Positions 7,714 through 14,621 of a stretch of DNA of 21,192 nt are shown here, piece by piece (position 1 is the stretch's first letter; every line of letters starts with the position of its first letter). The DNA is from Stenotrophomonas sp. Lineage in GTDB: Bacteria; Pseudomonadota; Gammaproteobacteria; Xanthomonadales; Xanthomonadaceae. The stretch covers positions 1 through 21,192 of the forward strand of contig QFOV01000025.1 in the NCBI GenBank assembly GCA_003248565.1, read 5' to 3'. A program made the translations under genes and the position numbers. The notes beneath the pieces were generated by a model. That model was not told the DNA's origin. It made no database searches and was given only the letters and a program-made list of their open reading frames with translations.

Positions 7714-10584
7714 ATGAAGCTTCGTAATTCTGCAGTGCGGTTGGGCTTGCTCCCGGCCGGCATTGCTATTGCCTTGACCCCCTCATTTGCTTCGGCGCAG
7801 GAAGCTGCTGCCGGTGCGACCACCCTGGATCGCCTGGAAGTCACCGGCTCGCGTATTCGCGGCGCTGACATGGAGACCCAGCAGCCGGTCATCACGCTGA
7901 CCCGCGAATCTCTGGAAAAGCAAGGCTTTACCTCGGTCGCTGACGTTCTGCAGAACCTGACCTCGGCCGGTTCCCCGGCCATCTCGCGTTCGCAGTCGCT
8001 GTCTTCCGGCGAAAACGTCGGCGGCTACTACGTCGACATCCGCAATCTGGGCGCGCAGCGCACCCTGGTTCTGATGAACGGCAAGCGCCTGGGCGCTACC
8101 ACCGCCGGTATGCAGGATCTGAGCCAGATTCCGATGGGTGCAGTTGAGCGAATCGAGATCCTGAAGGATGGCGCCTCGGCCATCTACGGTTCGGACGCCA
8201 TCGCTGCCGTGGTCAACGTGATCACGCGCAAGCGCTTCGACGGCGGCGAAGCTTCCGCTTATGTTGGCCAGTACGGCGAAGGCGACGGCGAGACCACCCA
8301 GTACTCGATGACCCTCGGTACGCAGGGTGAGCGCGGTGGCATCACCATGTCCGCCGAGTACTACAAGGCCAAGCCGGTGTGGGCCAAGGACCGTGACTTC
8401 AGTGCTTACGGCAACTCCGGCCCGGCTTATCCGGGTGCTGGCGCCAGCGCCATCAATGAAAAGGGCTCGTTCTGCGACCCGTGCGCTACCCCGGGCATCA
8501 AGCCGGGTGAGCCGGGTTACGTGGACAACAAGGATGTGCTGTGGTACACCCTGAAGGAAGGCGGCAACCCGAGCAACCGTGCCGACTACCGCCTGCAGAC
8601 CGCAGCTGATTCGGTCAACGCCAACGAGCAGATGGGTGTGCAGACCGGCATCGAGCGCAAGTCGCTGTATGTCAACAGCAACTACGACCTGACCGATTCG
8701 ATCACCTTCAATGCGGATGTGATCTACAACGAGCGCAGCACCGATCAGCAGATCGCTGGCTACCCGTACCAGACCACCTCGATGGGCACCCCGCTGTCGG
8801 CTGACAGCGTGTTCAACCCGAATGCCACGGACACCACGTTCCGTCGTCGCCTGTGGGAAGTGCCGCGCACCACCGAAAGCAAGCTGAAGACCCTGCGCTT
8901 CGCACCGAGCATCGAAGGTTACTTCGAGTTCGCTGGCAGGACCTTCGACTGGGACGTCGGCGCGCTGTGGAACCGTAACGAATCCACCAAGATTGGTCAC
9001 GGCGACATGAGCCTGATCGCTTCCGAGCAGGCCCTGGGTGCTTCGTTCATCAACAAGGATGGCGTGGCTCAGTGTGGTACCGCTGCCAACCCGGTTGCAC
9101 TGTCTGATTGCCGTCCGTGGAACCCGCTGCTGCCGTACGGCGTGGCAGGCCCGGGCTCGCTGGCCGATGCTGCCACGCAGGCCTTCCTGTTCCCGCAGTT
9201 CACCAACACCGGCCTGACCAAGACCACCAGCTTCACCGCCAACATCGCAGGTTCGGTCTTGACCCTGCCGGCCGGTGACCTGGGCGTCGCGATGGGCGTT
9301 GAGCACCGCGAAGAGCAGGGCCGCTATGTACCGGACGCGTTCGCGCAGTCGGGCATGAGCACCGGCCTGGCTTCGACCACCACCTCGGGCAAGTACGAGC
9401 TGGACGAAGTCTACCTGGAGCTGAACATTCCGGTTCTGAGCGACATGCCGTTCGCCAAGGAACTGAGCTTCAACGTTGCAAGCCGTTACTCGGACTACAG
9501 CAACTTTGGTGACACCATCAACTCGAAGTTCGGCTTCGTGTGGCGTCCGATGAGCGAGCTGCTGGTTCGCGGTACCTATGCTGAAGGCTTCCGTGCCCCG
9601 ACGATCGACGATCTGTACGGCGGCATCAACAGCAGCTTCGAGACCTACACCGATCCGTGCGGTATGGGCGCAACCAACAGCGTCAATGGCAATGCTGCCT
9701 GTAACAACGCAGGCGTTCCGCTGGGCTACACGCAGCTGGACCAGAGCATGAAGCCGTGCACTTCTTACCCGTGCGCTACCCCGGACCAGTTCATCTCCGG
9801 TGCCAACGCCAACCTGACCCCGGAAACCTCCAAGAGCAAGACCGTTGGTCTGGTGTGGAGCCCGCGTTGGGTGCAGGGTCTGGACATCTCGCTGGATTGG
9901 TACCGCTACGAGATCAGCGACATGATCATCAGCGACAGCGTCGACCGCATCCTGCGTGACTGCTACGTGCTGGGCAATGCCGCTCGTTGCGAAGGCATCA
10001 CCCGTGCTTCGGATGGCCACATTAGCGCCATGACCTATGGCCTGGCCAACTTGGGCGAGATGAAGACCGAAGGTTACGACCTGGGCGTCAAGTACCGCCT
10101 GCCGGAACTGGCCATCGGTCAGTTCAACATCGATTGGCAGACCAGCTACCTGTCCACCTACGACGAGCAGGGCCAGAACAGCAACGGTGACAACATCACC
10201 ATCGGCCGCGTCGGTGAAGCCGGTCTGTTCCGCGTGCGTTCCAACGTGGGCGTGAACTGGTCGAAGGGCGATTTCGGCGTGTCCTATACGGCCCGTTACT
10301 ACTCCGGTATGAAGGAAAGCTGCGTCACCAACCGTCCTTGCACCGAGCCGGATCACATGGCCAATGGTGAAGGCGATGCCATCCGCAAGACCGGTTCCAA
10401 CACGTTCCACGACCTGCAGGTCAGCTGGAAGGCGCCGTGGGATGCAACCGTGGCCGTCGGTGCGAACAACCTGTTCAACCACCAGGGACCGATCATGTTC
10501 TCGGCACCGAACTCGAGCTTCCCGTATTACGGTGGCTTCGACATCGGTCGCTTCCTGTACATGAAGTACACCCAGCGCTTCTGA
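7714..10584 (+). CDS. TonB-dependent outer-membrane receptor, substrate unknown
   Basis: This 956-residue protein starts with a signal peptide (cleavage after ASA, about residue 28). A TonB box (LDRLEVTG, 38-45) and a plug domain (about 53-170) follow, with the family segments VRDVLQNL-like VADVLQNLTSAG, RTLVLMNGKR and VERIEILKDGASAIYGSDAIAAVVNVITR. The rest is a large 22-strand barrel ending in LYMKYTQRF with a terminal aromatic residue. There is no STN domain, so it does not signal through a FecR. Paired cysteines occur in predicted loops (FCDPCATP, DPCGMG...AACNN, KPCTSYPCATP, DCYVLGNAARCEG). This resembles the large xanthomonad receptors with uncharacterised peptide or carbohydrate substrates. 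GGAGA at 7704-7708 supports ATG 7714; the frame's TTG at 7690 is rejected. Codon choice looks that of a well-expressed gene. Confidence 0.93.
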   Translation: MKLRNSAVRLGLLPAGIAIALTPSFASAQEAAAGATTLDRLEVTGSRIRGADMETQQPVITLTRESLEKQGFTSVADVLQNLTSAGSPAISRSQSLSSGENVGGYYVDIRNLGAQRTLVLMNGKRLGATTAGMQDLSQIPMGAVERIEILKDGASAIYGSDAIAAVVNVITRKRFDGGEASAYVGQYGEGDGETTQYSMTLGTQGERGGITMSAEYYKAKPVWAKDRDFSAYGNSGPAYPGAGASAINEKGSFCDPCATPGIKPGEPGYVDNKDVLWYTLKEGGNPSNRADYRLQTAADSVNANEQMGVQTGIERKSLYVNSNYDLTDSITFNADVIYNERSTDQQIAGYPYQTTSMGTPLSADSVFNPNATDTTFRRRLWEVPRTTESKLKTLRFAPSIEGYFEFAGRTFDWDVGALWNRNESTKIGHGDMSLIASEQALGASFINKDGVAQCGTAANPVALSDCRPWNPLLPYGVAGPGSLADAATQAFLFPQFTNTGLTKTTSFTANIAGSVLTLPAGDLGVAMGVEHREEQGRYVPDAFAQSGMSTGLASTTTSGKYELDEVYLELNIPVLSDMPFAKELSFNVASRYSDYSNFGDTINSKFGFVWRPMSELLVRGTYAEGFRAPTIDDLYGGINSSFETYTDPCGMGATNSVNGNAACNNAGVPLGYTQLDQSMKPCTSYPCATPDQFISGANANLTPETSKSKTVGLVWSPRWVQGLDISLDWYRYEISDMIISDSVDRILRDCYVLGNAARCEGITRASDGHISAMTYGLANLGEMKTEGYDLGVKYRLPELAIGQFNIDWQTSYLSTYDEQGQNSNGDNITIGRVGEAGLFRVRSNVGVNWSKGDFGVSYTARYYSGMKESCVTNRPCTEPDHMANGEGDAIRKTGSNTFHDLQVSWKAPWDATVAVGANNLFNHQGPIMFSAPNSSFPYYGGFDIGRFLYMKYTQRF

Positions 10585-10611
10585 TCCATCGAAGCACTGT
10601 GATGCATGACG

Positions 10612-10640
10612 AAGGGTGGGCCGTAGGGCCCACCCTTTTT
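10612..10640 (+). terminator. Intrinsic terminator of the TonB-dependent receptor gene
   Basis: AAGGGTGGGCC (10612-10622), loop GTAG, GGCCCACCCTT (10627-10637) is a perfect 11-bp stem whose last two T continue into a run of five T (10636-10640), then CTTT. It lies 28 bases after the receptor stop codon. Confidence 0.9.
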
Positions 10641-10834
10641 CTTTGCGCGCTTGGAGCTATCGTTGGAGCGGGGCGTGCTCTGACCGCCAGTCAGTCGCAC
10701 GGTGAAAGCAGGGCGATACGGAATCCATCAGCACCTGCAAGGCTGGTAGCCGGGGTAGGCTGGGCGCACCTGCGAAACGGAGCAACGCAGGCCAATGCCG
10801 CGTGCAGGTCAGTCACGCTCAATACGCACAAACA

Positions 10835-10859
10835 ACAACGGCCGCTATGCGGCCGTTGT
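10835..10859 (-). terminator. Intrinsic terminator of the HDOD gene
   Basis: ACAACGGCCGC (10835-10845), TAT, GCGGCCGTTGT (10849-10859) is a perfect 11-bp stem. On the minus strand it is followed by the T-rich TGTTGTTTGTG. It lies about 40 bases past the HDOD stop. The stretch between this and the receptor terminator (10641-10834) holds no gene I can support; it contains a small stem CCTGCG...CGCAGG at about 10770-10792. Confidence 0.75.
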
Positions 10860-10897
10860 CAGTCAATCCTGGTTTTGCCGTGCAATGAAGCGCAGTT

Positions 10898-12013
10898 TCA
10901 GGCGTCGACGCTCAAGCCCATCATCTCATCGGCAATGGCACGCCATTGCTCAAGCTTGGGCAGCACGCCGACATTGGCCAGATACTGCTCATCAACGGCG
11001 GTGCCGGCGGCCAGTGCGGTTGCGACATGGACGGCGCCGGCCACCCAGAAGCTGCGCACATTCGAGCGCCCCGGCTGCAGCTGGAAGGCGACGGCTTCGA
11101 TGATCGGCATCGGCAGGCCCCACAGGCCCATCAGATAGGCACCAGCCTCGGCGTGGCCGGGGCGGGAGTCATCGACATCAGCGGTCTGGCGCTCGTCGCG
11201 TACGCCGGGCAGCAGCAGGCCGATATCGGCCAGCAGTGCGGCGGTGGAGCCGAGCTCGGCGCTGGACGCCGGCAGCATCTTGGCGGCCAGGCGTGAGGCC
11301 ATCAAAGCGCGTGATTGCATTGCGTTGCGGTCGGGCCCGGACATCCCGGGCAGGGCGAATACTTCACTGGCCAGCACCAGGTCGCGCAGGGTGGCCATGC
11401 CCAATCGGGTCACCGCACCGCGCAGGTCGGAAATGGCCCGGCCGCTGTTGAAGAACGCCGAGTTGGACAGCTGCAATACCTTGGCGGCGATGGCCGGGTC
11501 GGCTGCGATCAGCTTGGCGATCTCCGCAGAGTCGCTTTCCTCGTCCTCTTCCAGCGCGTGGGTCAGGCTGATGTACAGGTGCGGCGGCGAGGGCAGCTTT
11601 TCGATGCGGCCGATGGTCTGGCGCAGGTGTGGGCTGTCCAGCAGTTCGCGCAGTTCCTCCAGGCTGGTCAATGCTTCAAGCAGCACTTCCGGGGCCAGCG
11701 GCAGTGGCAGGAAACGATGGGCCACGCCAATGATGCGGGCCGATGGCACGCGCTGGTTGTTGTCGCCGTCGATCAGGGCTATGCGGATGGTTTCCGGGCG
11801 TAGCGTGCGGATCTGCCCGAGCAGGGTGGCCGGGGCCAGGTCCGGCAATACCGGCGCAACGATGATCGCGTCGATGGTGGCCGAGGACACCGCGACGATG
11901 GCGGCACTGCCATCCGGGACCGACTGTACTTCCCACTCATCGCCCAGATCGGCGACGTACTCAAGCAGCTCGGCCGACAGGTTGGCTTCGCCGCCGACTA
12001 ACAGGATTCGCAA
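10898..12013 (-). CDS. Pseudo-receiver plus HDOD domain protein
   Basis: The 371-residue product has an N-terminal receiver-like fold (about 1-120: MRILLVGGEA..., IDAIIVAPVLPDL, IRIALIDGD, FLPLPLAPEVLLEAL). An HDOD domain follows (about 130-330), with AKLIAADPAIAAKVLQLSNSAFFN, ISDLRGAVTRLGMATLRDLVLA and AALLADIGLLLP as its hallmark segments. HDOD proteins act in signalling and control of motility, type IV pili or virulence; most lack metal-site residues. Here the receiver also lacks its catalytic residues: GG replaces the acidic pair (7-8), alanine 53 the phospho-aspartate, and leucine the conserved lysine. It is probably not phosphorylated in the usual way. The start is a TTG at 12013 with AAGGGGAA upstream; a longer frame to 12097 would translate through the ppa terminator. 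Confidence 0.82.
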   Translation of the reverse strand: MRILLVGGEANLSAELLEYVADLGDEWEVQSVPDGSAAIVAVSSATIDAIIVAPVLPDLAPATLLGQIRTLRPETIRIALIDGDNNQRVPSARIIGVAHRFLPLPLAPEVLLEALTSLEELRELLDSPHLRQTIGRIEKLPSPPHLYISLTHALEEDEESDSAEIAKLIAADPAIAAKVLQLSNSAFFNSGRAISDLRGAVTRLGMATLRDLVLASEVFALPGMSGPDRNAMQSRALMASRLAAKMLPASSAELGSTAALLADIGLLLPGVRDERQTADVDDSRPGHAEAGAYLMGLWGLPMPIIEAVAFQLQPGRSNVRSFWVAGAVHVATALAAGTAVDEQYLANVGVLPKLEQWRAIADEMMGLSVDA

Positions 12014-12048
12014 GACACTTCCCCTTGGACAAAACGCAAAAGCCGAAC

Positions 12049-12075
12049 AAAAAAACAGGCCGGAAACCGGCCTGT
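12049..12075 (-). terminator. Intrinsic terminator downstream of ppa
   Basis: On the minus strand ACAGGCCGG, loop TTT, CCGGCCTGT forms a perfect 9-bp stem (12055-12075), with its final T extending into a run of T (A run on the plus strand from 12049). It lies 100 bases after the ppa stop and just before the HDOD ribosome site, so it separates the two genes. The 12076-12174 stretch before it has a second stem, CGCAGGG...CCCTGCG, near 12139-12163. Confidence 0.88.
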
Positions 12076-12174
12076 CAATGTAGCTGCTCGCTGGCAAAGG
12101 GTCATGCCCTCTGCAAGGAAAACGTGATGGTTGTCGCTACGCAGGGCCCGTGTTACGACCCTGCGCCGGCACAA

Positions 12175-12720
12175 TCAGACGTCCTGTTCCTGGGTGGCGA
12201 GGTAGGTCTTGTGCGCCTCGCTGAGGATGCGCTTGGCTTCGGCGGCGTCGCCCCAGCCTTCGATCTTGACCCACTTGCCCTTTTCCAGGTCCTTGTAGTG
12301 CTCGAAGAAGTGGCCGATGCGCTCCAGCCAGTGGCTGGATACCTGGGCGATGTCTTCGACGTGGGCGTAGCCGCTGAAGATCTTGGCGACCGGAACGGCC
12401 AGGATCTTCTCGTCGCTACCGGCTTCGTCGCTCATCTTCAGCACGCCGACCGGACGGCAGCGCACGACCGAGCCCGGGACCAGCGGCAGCGGCAGCACCA
12501 CCAGCACGTCGGCCGGGTCACCGTCGCCGCACAGGGTCTGCGGTACGAAGCCGTAGTTGCAGGGGTAGCGCATCGGCGTGGACAGGATGCGATCGACGAA
12601 CATCGCGCCGCTTTCCTTGTCCATTTCGTACTTCACCGGCTCCGAATCCTTCGGGATCTCGACGATGACGTTGATTTCTTCCGGCGGGTTCTTGCCCGGC
12701 GAGACCAATTTCAGGCTCAT
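12175..12720 (-). CDS. ppa: Inorganic pyrophosphatase, family I
   Basis: This cytosolic enzyme hydrolyses pyrophosphate to two phosphates and drives biosynthetic reactions forward. The 181-residue product carries the family I signature DGDPADV (D-x-D-x-x-D) and the other active-site segments: EIPKDS, VKYEMDKESG, DRIL, YPCNYGFVPQTL, MSDEAGSDEKILAVP and HYKDLEKGKW. All key acidic residues, lysines and tyrosines of the family can be placed, so it should be active. The start ATG 12720 has GGAG eight bases upstream; the frame extends further, but the extension is not part of the family. A -10-like TAGAAT (minus strand, 12761-12766) may belong to its promoter, without a clear -35. It is transcribed away from the sigma-factor gene. 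Confidence 0.96.
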   Translation of the reverse strand: MSLKLVSPGKNPPEEINVIVEIPKDSEPVKYEMDKESGAMFVDRILSTPMRYPCNYGFVPQTLCGDGDPADVLVVLPLPLVPGSVVRCRPVGVLKMSDEAGSDEKILAVPVAKIFSGYAHVEDIAQVSSHWLERIGHFFEHYKDLEKGKWVKIEGWGDAAEAKRILSEAHKTYLATQEQDV

Positions 12721-12850
12721 TGCGCTGACTCCGAATCGTTGTTGGTTGAAAAAGAGCTCCATTCTACGCGCACCACTATTGCGGCGCACCAAACCCGACT
12801 GGCTGGCCGGTCCGGGGTGGGGAGGGGAACACACTGTCGCGCAATACATA

Positions 12851-12865
12851 TGAGAACCATTATCA
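12851..12865 (+). promoter_or_regulatory. Fur box upstream of the ECF sigma gene
   Basis: TGAGAAC-C-ATTATCA matches the 7-1-7 Fur motif TGATAAT-N-ATTATCA at 12 of 14 positions, with a perfect right half. The flanking bases (ATA before, TTATG after) extend the AT-rich character. It lies 70 bases before the sigma-factor start, in the divergent region with ppa. Fe2+-Fur would repress the sigma gene when iron is plentiful. I could not place clear -35 and -10 boxes around it. Confidence 0.85.
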
Positions 12866-12890
12866 TTATGCGGATATCCTTGTCCGCCCA

Positions 12891-12913
12891 AGGCTGCCTG
12901 ACGCAGGCGGCCT
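12891..12913 (+). other. Leader hairpin of the ECF sigma gene
   Basis: AGGCTGCCTG (12891-12900), loop ACG, CAGGCGGCCT (12904-12913) gives a 10-bp RNA stem with one U-G wobble, between the Fur box and the sigma ATG. It has no T-run, so it is not an intrinsic terminator. It could affect stability or translation, since the gene has no recognisable Shine-Dalgarno sequence. Confidence 0.4.
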
Positions 12914-12934
12914 GCCTTGCCTTAACAGCCCCCC

Positions 12935-13435
12935 ATGTCCAGCAACGCCACCACCTTGACCGAACTGCTGATCCGCGAACGCCCGGCCTTGCTGCGTCTG
13001 GTGCGCCAGATCCTCGGCAGTGATGGCGGCGCGGACGACGTCATCCAGGGGGTGTGGTTCAAGGTCCGTGGGGTCGGCAATGAGCCGGTGATCGGCAATC
13101 CGCGTGCCTACCTGTACCGGCTGGCCAGCAACCTGGCCACCGATCACGGTCGTGAACGTACAAGGCGGCTGCGCCTGCAGGCCGAGAATTACCTGTGGGG
13201 AGCGGACGAGGTGCTGTCCACCGAAGAGCAGGTGATGGCGCAGGATGAGCTGGCGCGGGTACTGGAAGCGGCCGACCACCTGCCCGAGCCCACCCGCAGC
13301 ATGTTCCGCCTGAACCGCCTGCAGGGGCTGACCCAGCCGGAAGTGGCGCGGCGCATGGGGGTCTCGGTGACCACCGTCGAAAACCACCTGCGCCTGGCCC
13401 TGCAACGCCTGGCCTGGGCGCGCAGCGGCGACTAG
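12935..13435 (+). CDS. FecI-type ECF RNA polymerase sigma factor
   Basis: The 166-residue protein has sigma region 2 (about 8-70: LLRLVRQILGSDGGADDVIQGVWFKV, then NPRAYLYRLASNLATDHGRERTRR) and region 4 (about 105-160: LPEPTRSMFRLNRLQGLTQPEVARRMGVSVTTVENHLRLALQRL). Length and order fit the iron-starvation FecI group. It is followed by a FecR anti-sigma and an STN-domain receptor, the classic surface-signalling trio, and preceded by a Fur box. The start ATG 12935 follows a pyrimidine-rich stretch without a Shine-Dalgarno site, so translation may be weak. The likely targets are the three matching promoter elements before fecR, the receptor and hemO. No copy of that element precedes this gene, so it is probably not autoregulated. 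Confidence 0.93.
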   Translation: MSSNATTLTELLIRERPALLRLVRQILGSDGGADDVIQGVWFKVRGVGNEPVIGNPRAYLYRLASNLATDHGRERTRRLRLQAENYLWGADEVLSTEEQVMAQDELARVLEAADHLPEPTRSMFRLNRLQGLTQPEVARRMGVSVTTVENHLRLALQRLAWARSGD

Positions 13436-13448
13436 CCTCGCAGCTACC

Positions 13449-13477
13449 CTTGGGGATACGGCGCCGCCAATCGTCTT
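13449..13477 (+). promoter_or_regulatory. Promoter element, copy 1 (before fecR)
   Basis: CTTGGGG (13449-13455), 16 bases, CGTCTT (13472-13477), then CCGTCCGTACC at 13483-13493. The same two boxes at the same spacing recur before the receptor and hemO. It lies 46 bases before the FecR start. Interpreted as the -35/-10 of the locus's own ECF sigma factor by the recurrence, not by experiment. Confidence 0.65.
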
Positions 13478-13523
13478 GTATTCCGTCCGTACCCACCAAC
13501 AGCATCACCACCTGAGCCAGCCC

Positions 13524-14495
13524 ATGCGCCCGCCGTCCTCTTCCGTTCCGCCCGAGAATCCCGTTGCGCAGCAGGCGCGCGACTGGGTGCTGCGGCTGGC
13601 ATCGGGAACCATGGGCGAGCCTGACATGCAGGCGTTCGAGCAATGGCTGCTGCAGCCCGGGCACCGCCACGCGTTTGAACATGAACGCGTGCTCTGGCGC
13701 AGTCTCGCTGCCCGCCCGCAGACCACGGTGCTGGTGCAGCGCCCGCAGCGGCATGCGCAGCGGCGCTGGTTGGCGGCGGTGGCGGTGCTGGCGCTGTTCT
13801 GCGGGGTGATGTCGGCGCCGGAGCTGGCGCTGCGCATGCGCGCGGACCACCGCGCGGATGTGGCCATCCAGCATGTCCACCTGCCCGACGGTTCAACCGC
13901 GGTGCTGGATGCCGGTGCGGCCATTGCCGTGCATTACGGCGAGGCCACCCGGCGTATCGAGCTGCTGCGTGGGCGCGCCTGGTTCGAGGTTGTGCCGCAA
14001 GCCGGCGCACCCTTCCGCATTACCGTCGGTGATGGCGTGGTGGAGGATATCTCCACCGCATTCGTGGTCAGCCGGGAAGCTGATCGCGTCGATACCGCGG
14101 TCGAACAGGGGCGTGTGCGGGTAGCAGCGCGCCCTGACCAGGGCTGGATGTACCTGCAGGCTGGGCAGACCGCGGGCTGGAGCAGTGGCGGCGTTGCCGA
14201 GCGTGGCGCGGAGTTGGCGCCTGATCATGTCGCTGCATGGCGACGCGGCGAGCTGTTGCTGGAGAACGTGCCGGTGACGCAGGTGCTGGCTGAGTTGGGG
14301 CGCTATCGGCCTGGCCATGTATTCGTGCGTGGCGATCTGTCGGCGTTGCCGCCGATCAATGCGGCGTTGCGTCTGGATCAACCCGAGCAGGCGCTGGACG
14401 CGCTGGCCGCGGGCAGTGGCTTGCAAGTGACGCGGTTGCCGTTCGGCATCGCCATCGTGCAGGCACAGGAAAACGAGCTGCCAGCGCGTCGCTAG
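13524..14495 (+). CDS. FecR-type anti-sigma factor / signal transducer
   Basis: The 323-residue inner-membrane protein keeps the cognate ECF sigma in check and relays the receptor's signal. It has a cytoplasmic DUF4880 region (about 12-60: PVAQQARDWVLRLASGTMGEPDMQAFEQWL), one membrane segment (about 81-98), and the periplasmic FecR domain (about 110-205: VHLPDGSTAVLDAGAAIAVHYGE, IELLRGRAWFEV, AFVVSREADRVDTAVEQGRVRV). A C-terminal DUF4974/STN-like part (about 245-312: ENVPVTQVLAELGRYRP ... ALDALAAGSGLQV) contacts the receptor in related systems. I use ATG 13524; the open frame starts at a TTG at 13476 that overlaps the promoter element. It lies 88 bases after the sigma gene and may be transcribed both with it and from its own promoter. 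Confidence 0.92.
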   Translation: MRPPSSSVPPENPVAQQARDWVLRLASGTMGEPDMQAFEQWLLQPGHRHAFEHERVLWRSLAARPQTTVLVQRPQRHAQRRWLAAVAVLALFCGVMSAPELALRMRADHRADVAIQHVHLPDGSTAVLDAGAAIAVHYGEATRRIELLRGRAWFEVVPQAGAPFRITVGDGVVEDISTAFVVSREADRVDTAVEQGRVRVAARPDQGWMYLQAGQTAGWSSGGVAERGAELAPDHVAAWRRGELLLENVPVTQVLAELGRYRPGHVFVRGDLSALPPINAALRLDQPEQALDALAAGSGLQVTRLPFGIAIVQAQENELPARR

Positions 14496-14513
14496 CTGAG
14501 CTGGGCGATTGAT

Positions 14514-14542
14514 CTTGGGGGTTTGCCCGGTTCATTCGTCTT
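14514..14542 (+). promoter_or_regulatory. Promoter element, copy 2 (before the receptor)
   Basis: CTTGGGG (14514-14520), 16 bases, CGTCTT (14537-14542), then CCGACCGTACC at 14547-14557, nearly identical to the sequence following copy 1 (CCGTCCGTACC). It lies 79 bases before the receptor ATG. Confidence 0.68.
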
Positions 14543-14621
14543 AACCCCGACCGTACCTCAGCCGCCGCCACGTACGTCGAACCTCCGCCGCCTCATTGCG
14601 GCTTCGACAACAGGATTTTCA

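Noticed and set aside
7783..10482. An 899-codon open frame on the minus strand opposite the TonB-dependent receptor
   Set aside because: It mirrors a GC3-biased real gene, has no recognisable domains, and the plus-strand frame has a signal peptide, plug and barrel. It is a shadow frame.
10641..10834. A possible gene remnant or small RNA between the two terminators
   Set aside because: Only a weak 6-bp stem and no promoter or coding signal could be seen.
12850..12934. A small plus-strand ORF starting at ATG 12850 within the Fur box
   Set aside because: Its codons are the Fur box and leader hairpin, it has no ribosome site, and it runs out of frame into the sigma gene.
12025..13023. A 332-codon plus-strand frame over ppa and the start of the sigma gene
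   Set aside because: It crosses the ppa terminator, the Fur box and the sigma start, and lies antisense to a certain gene.
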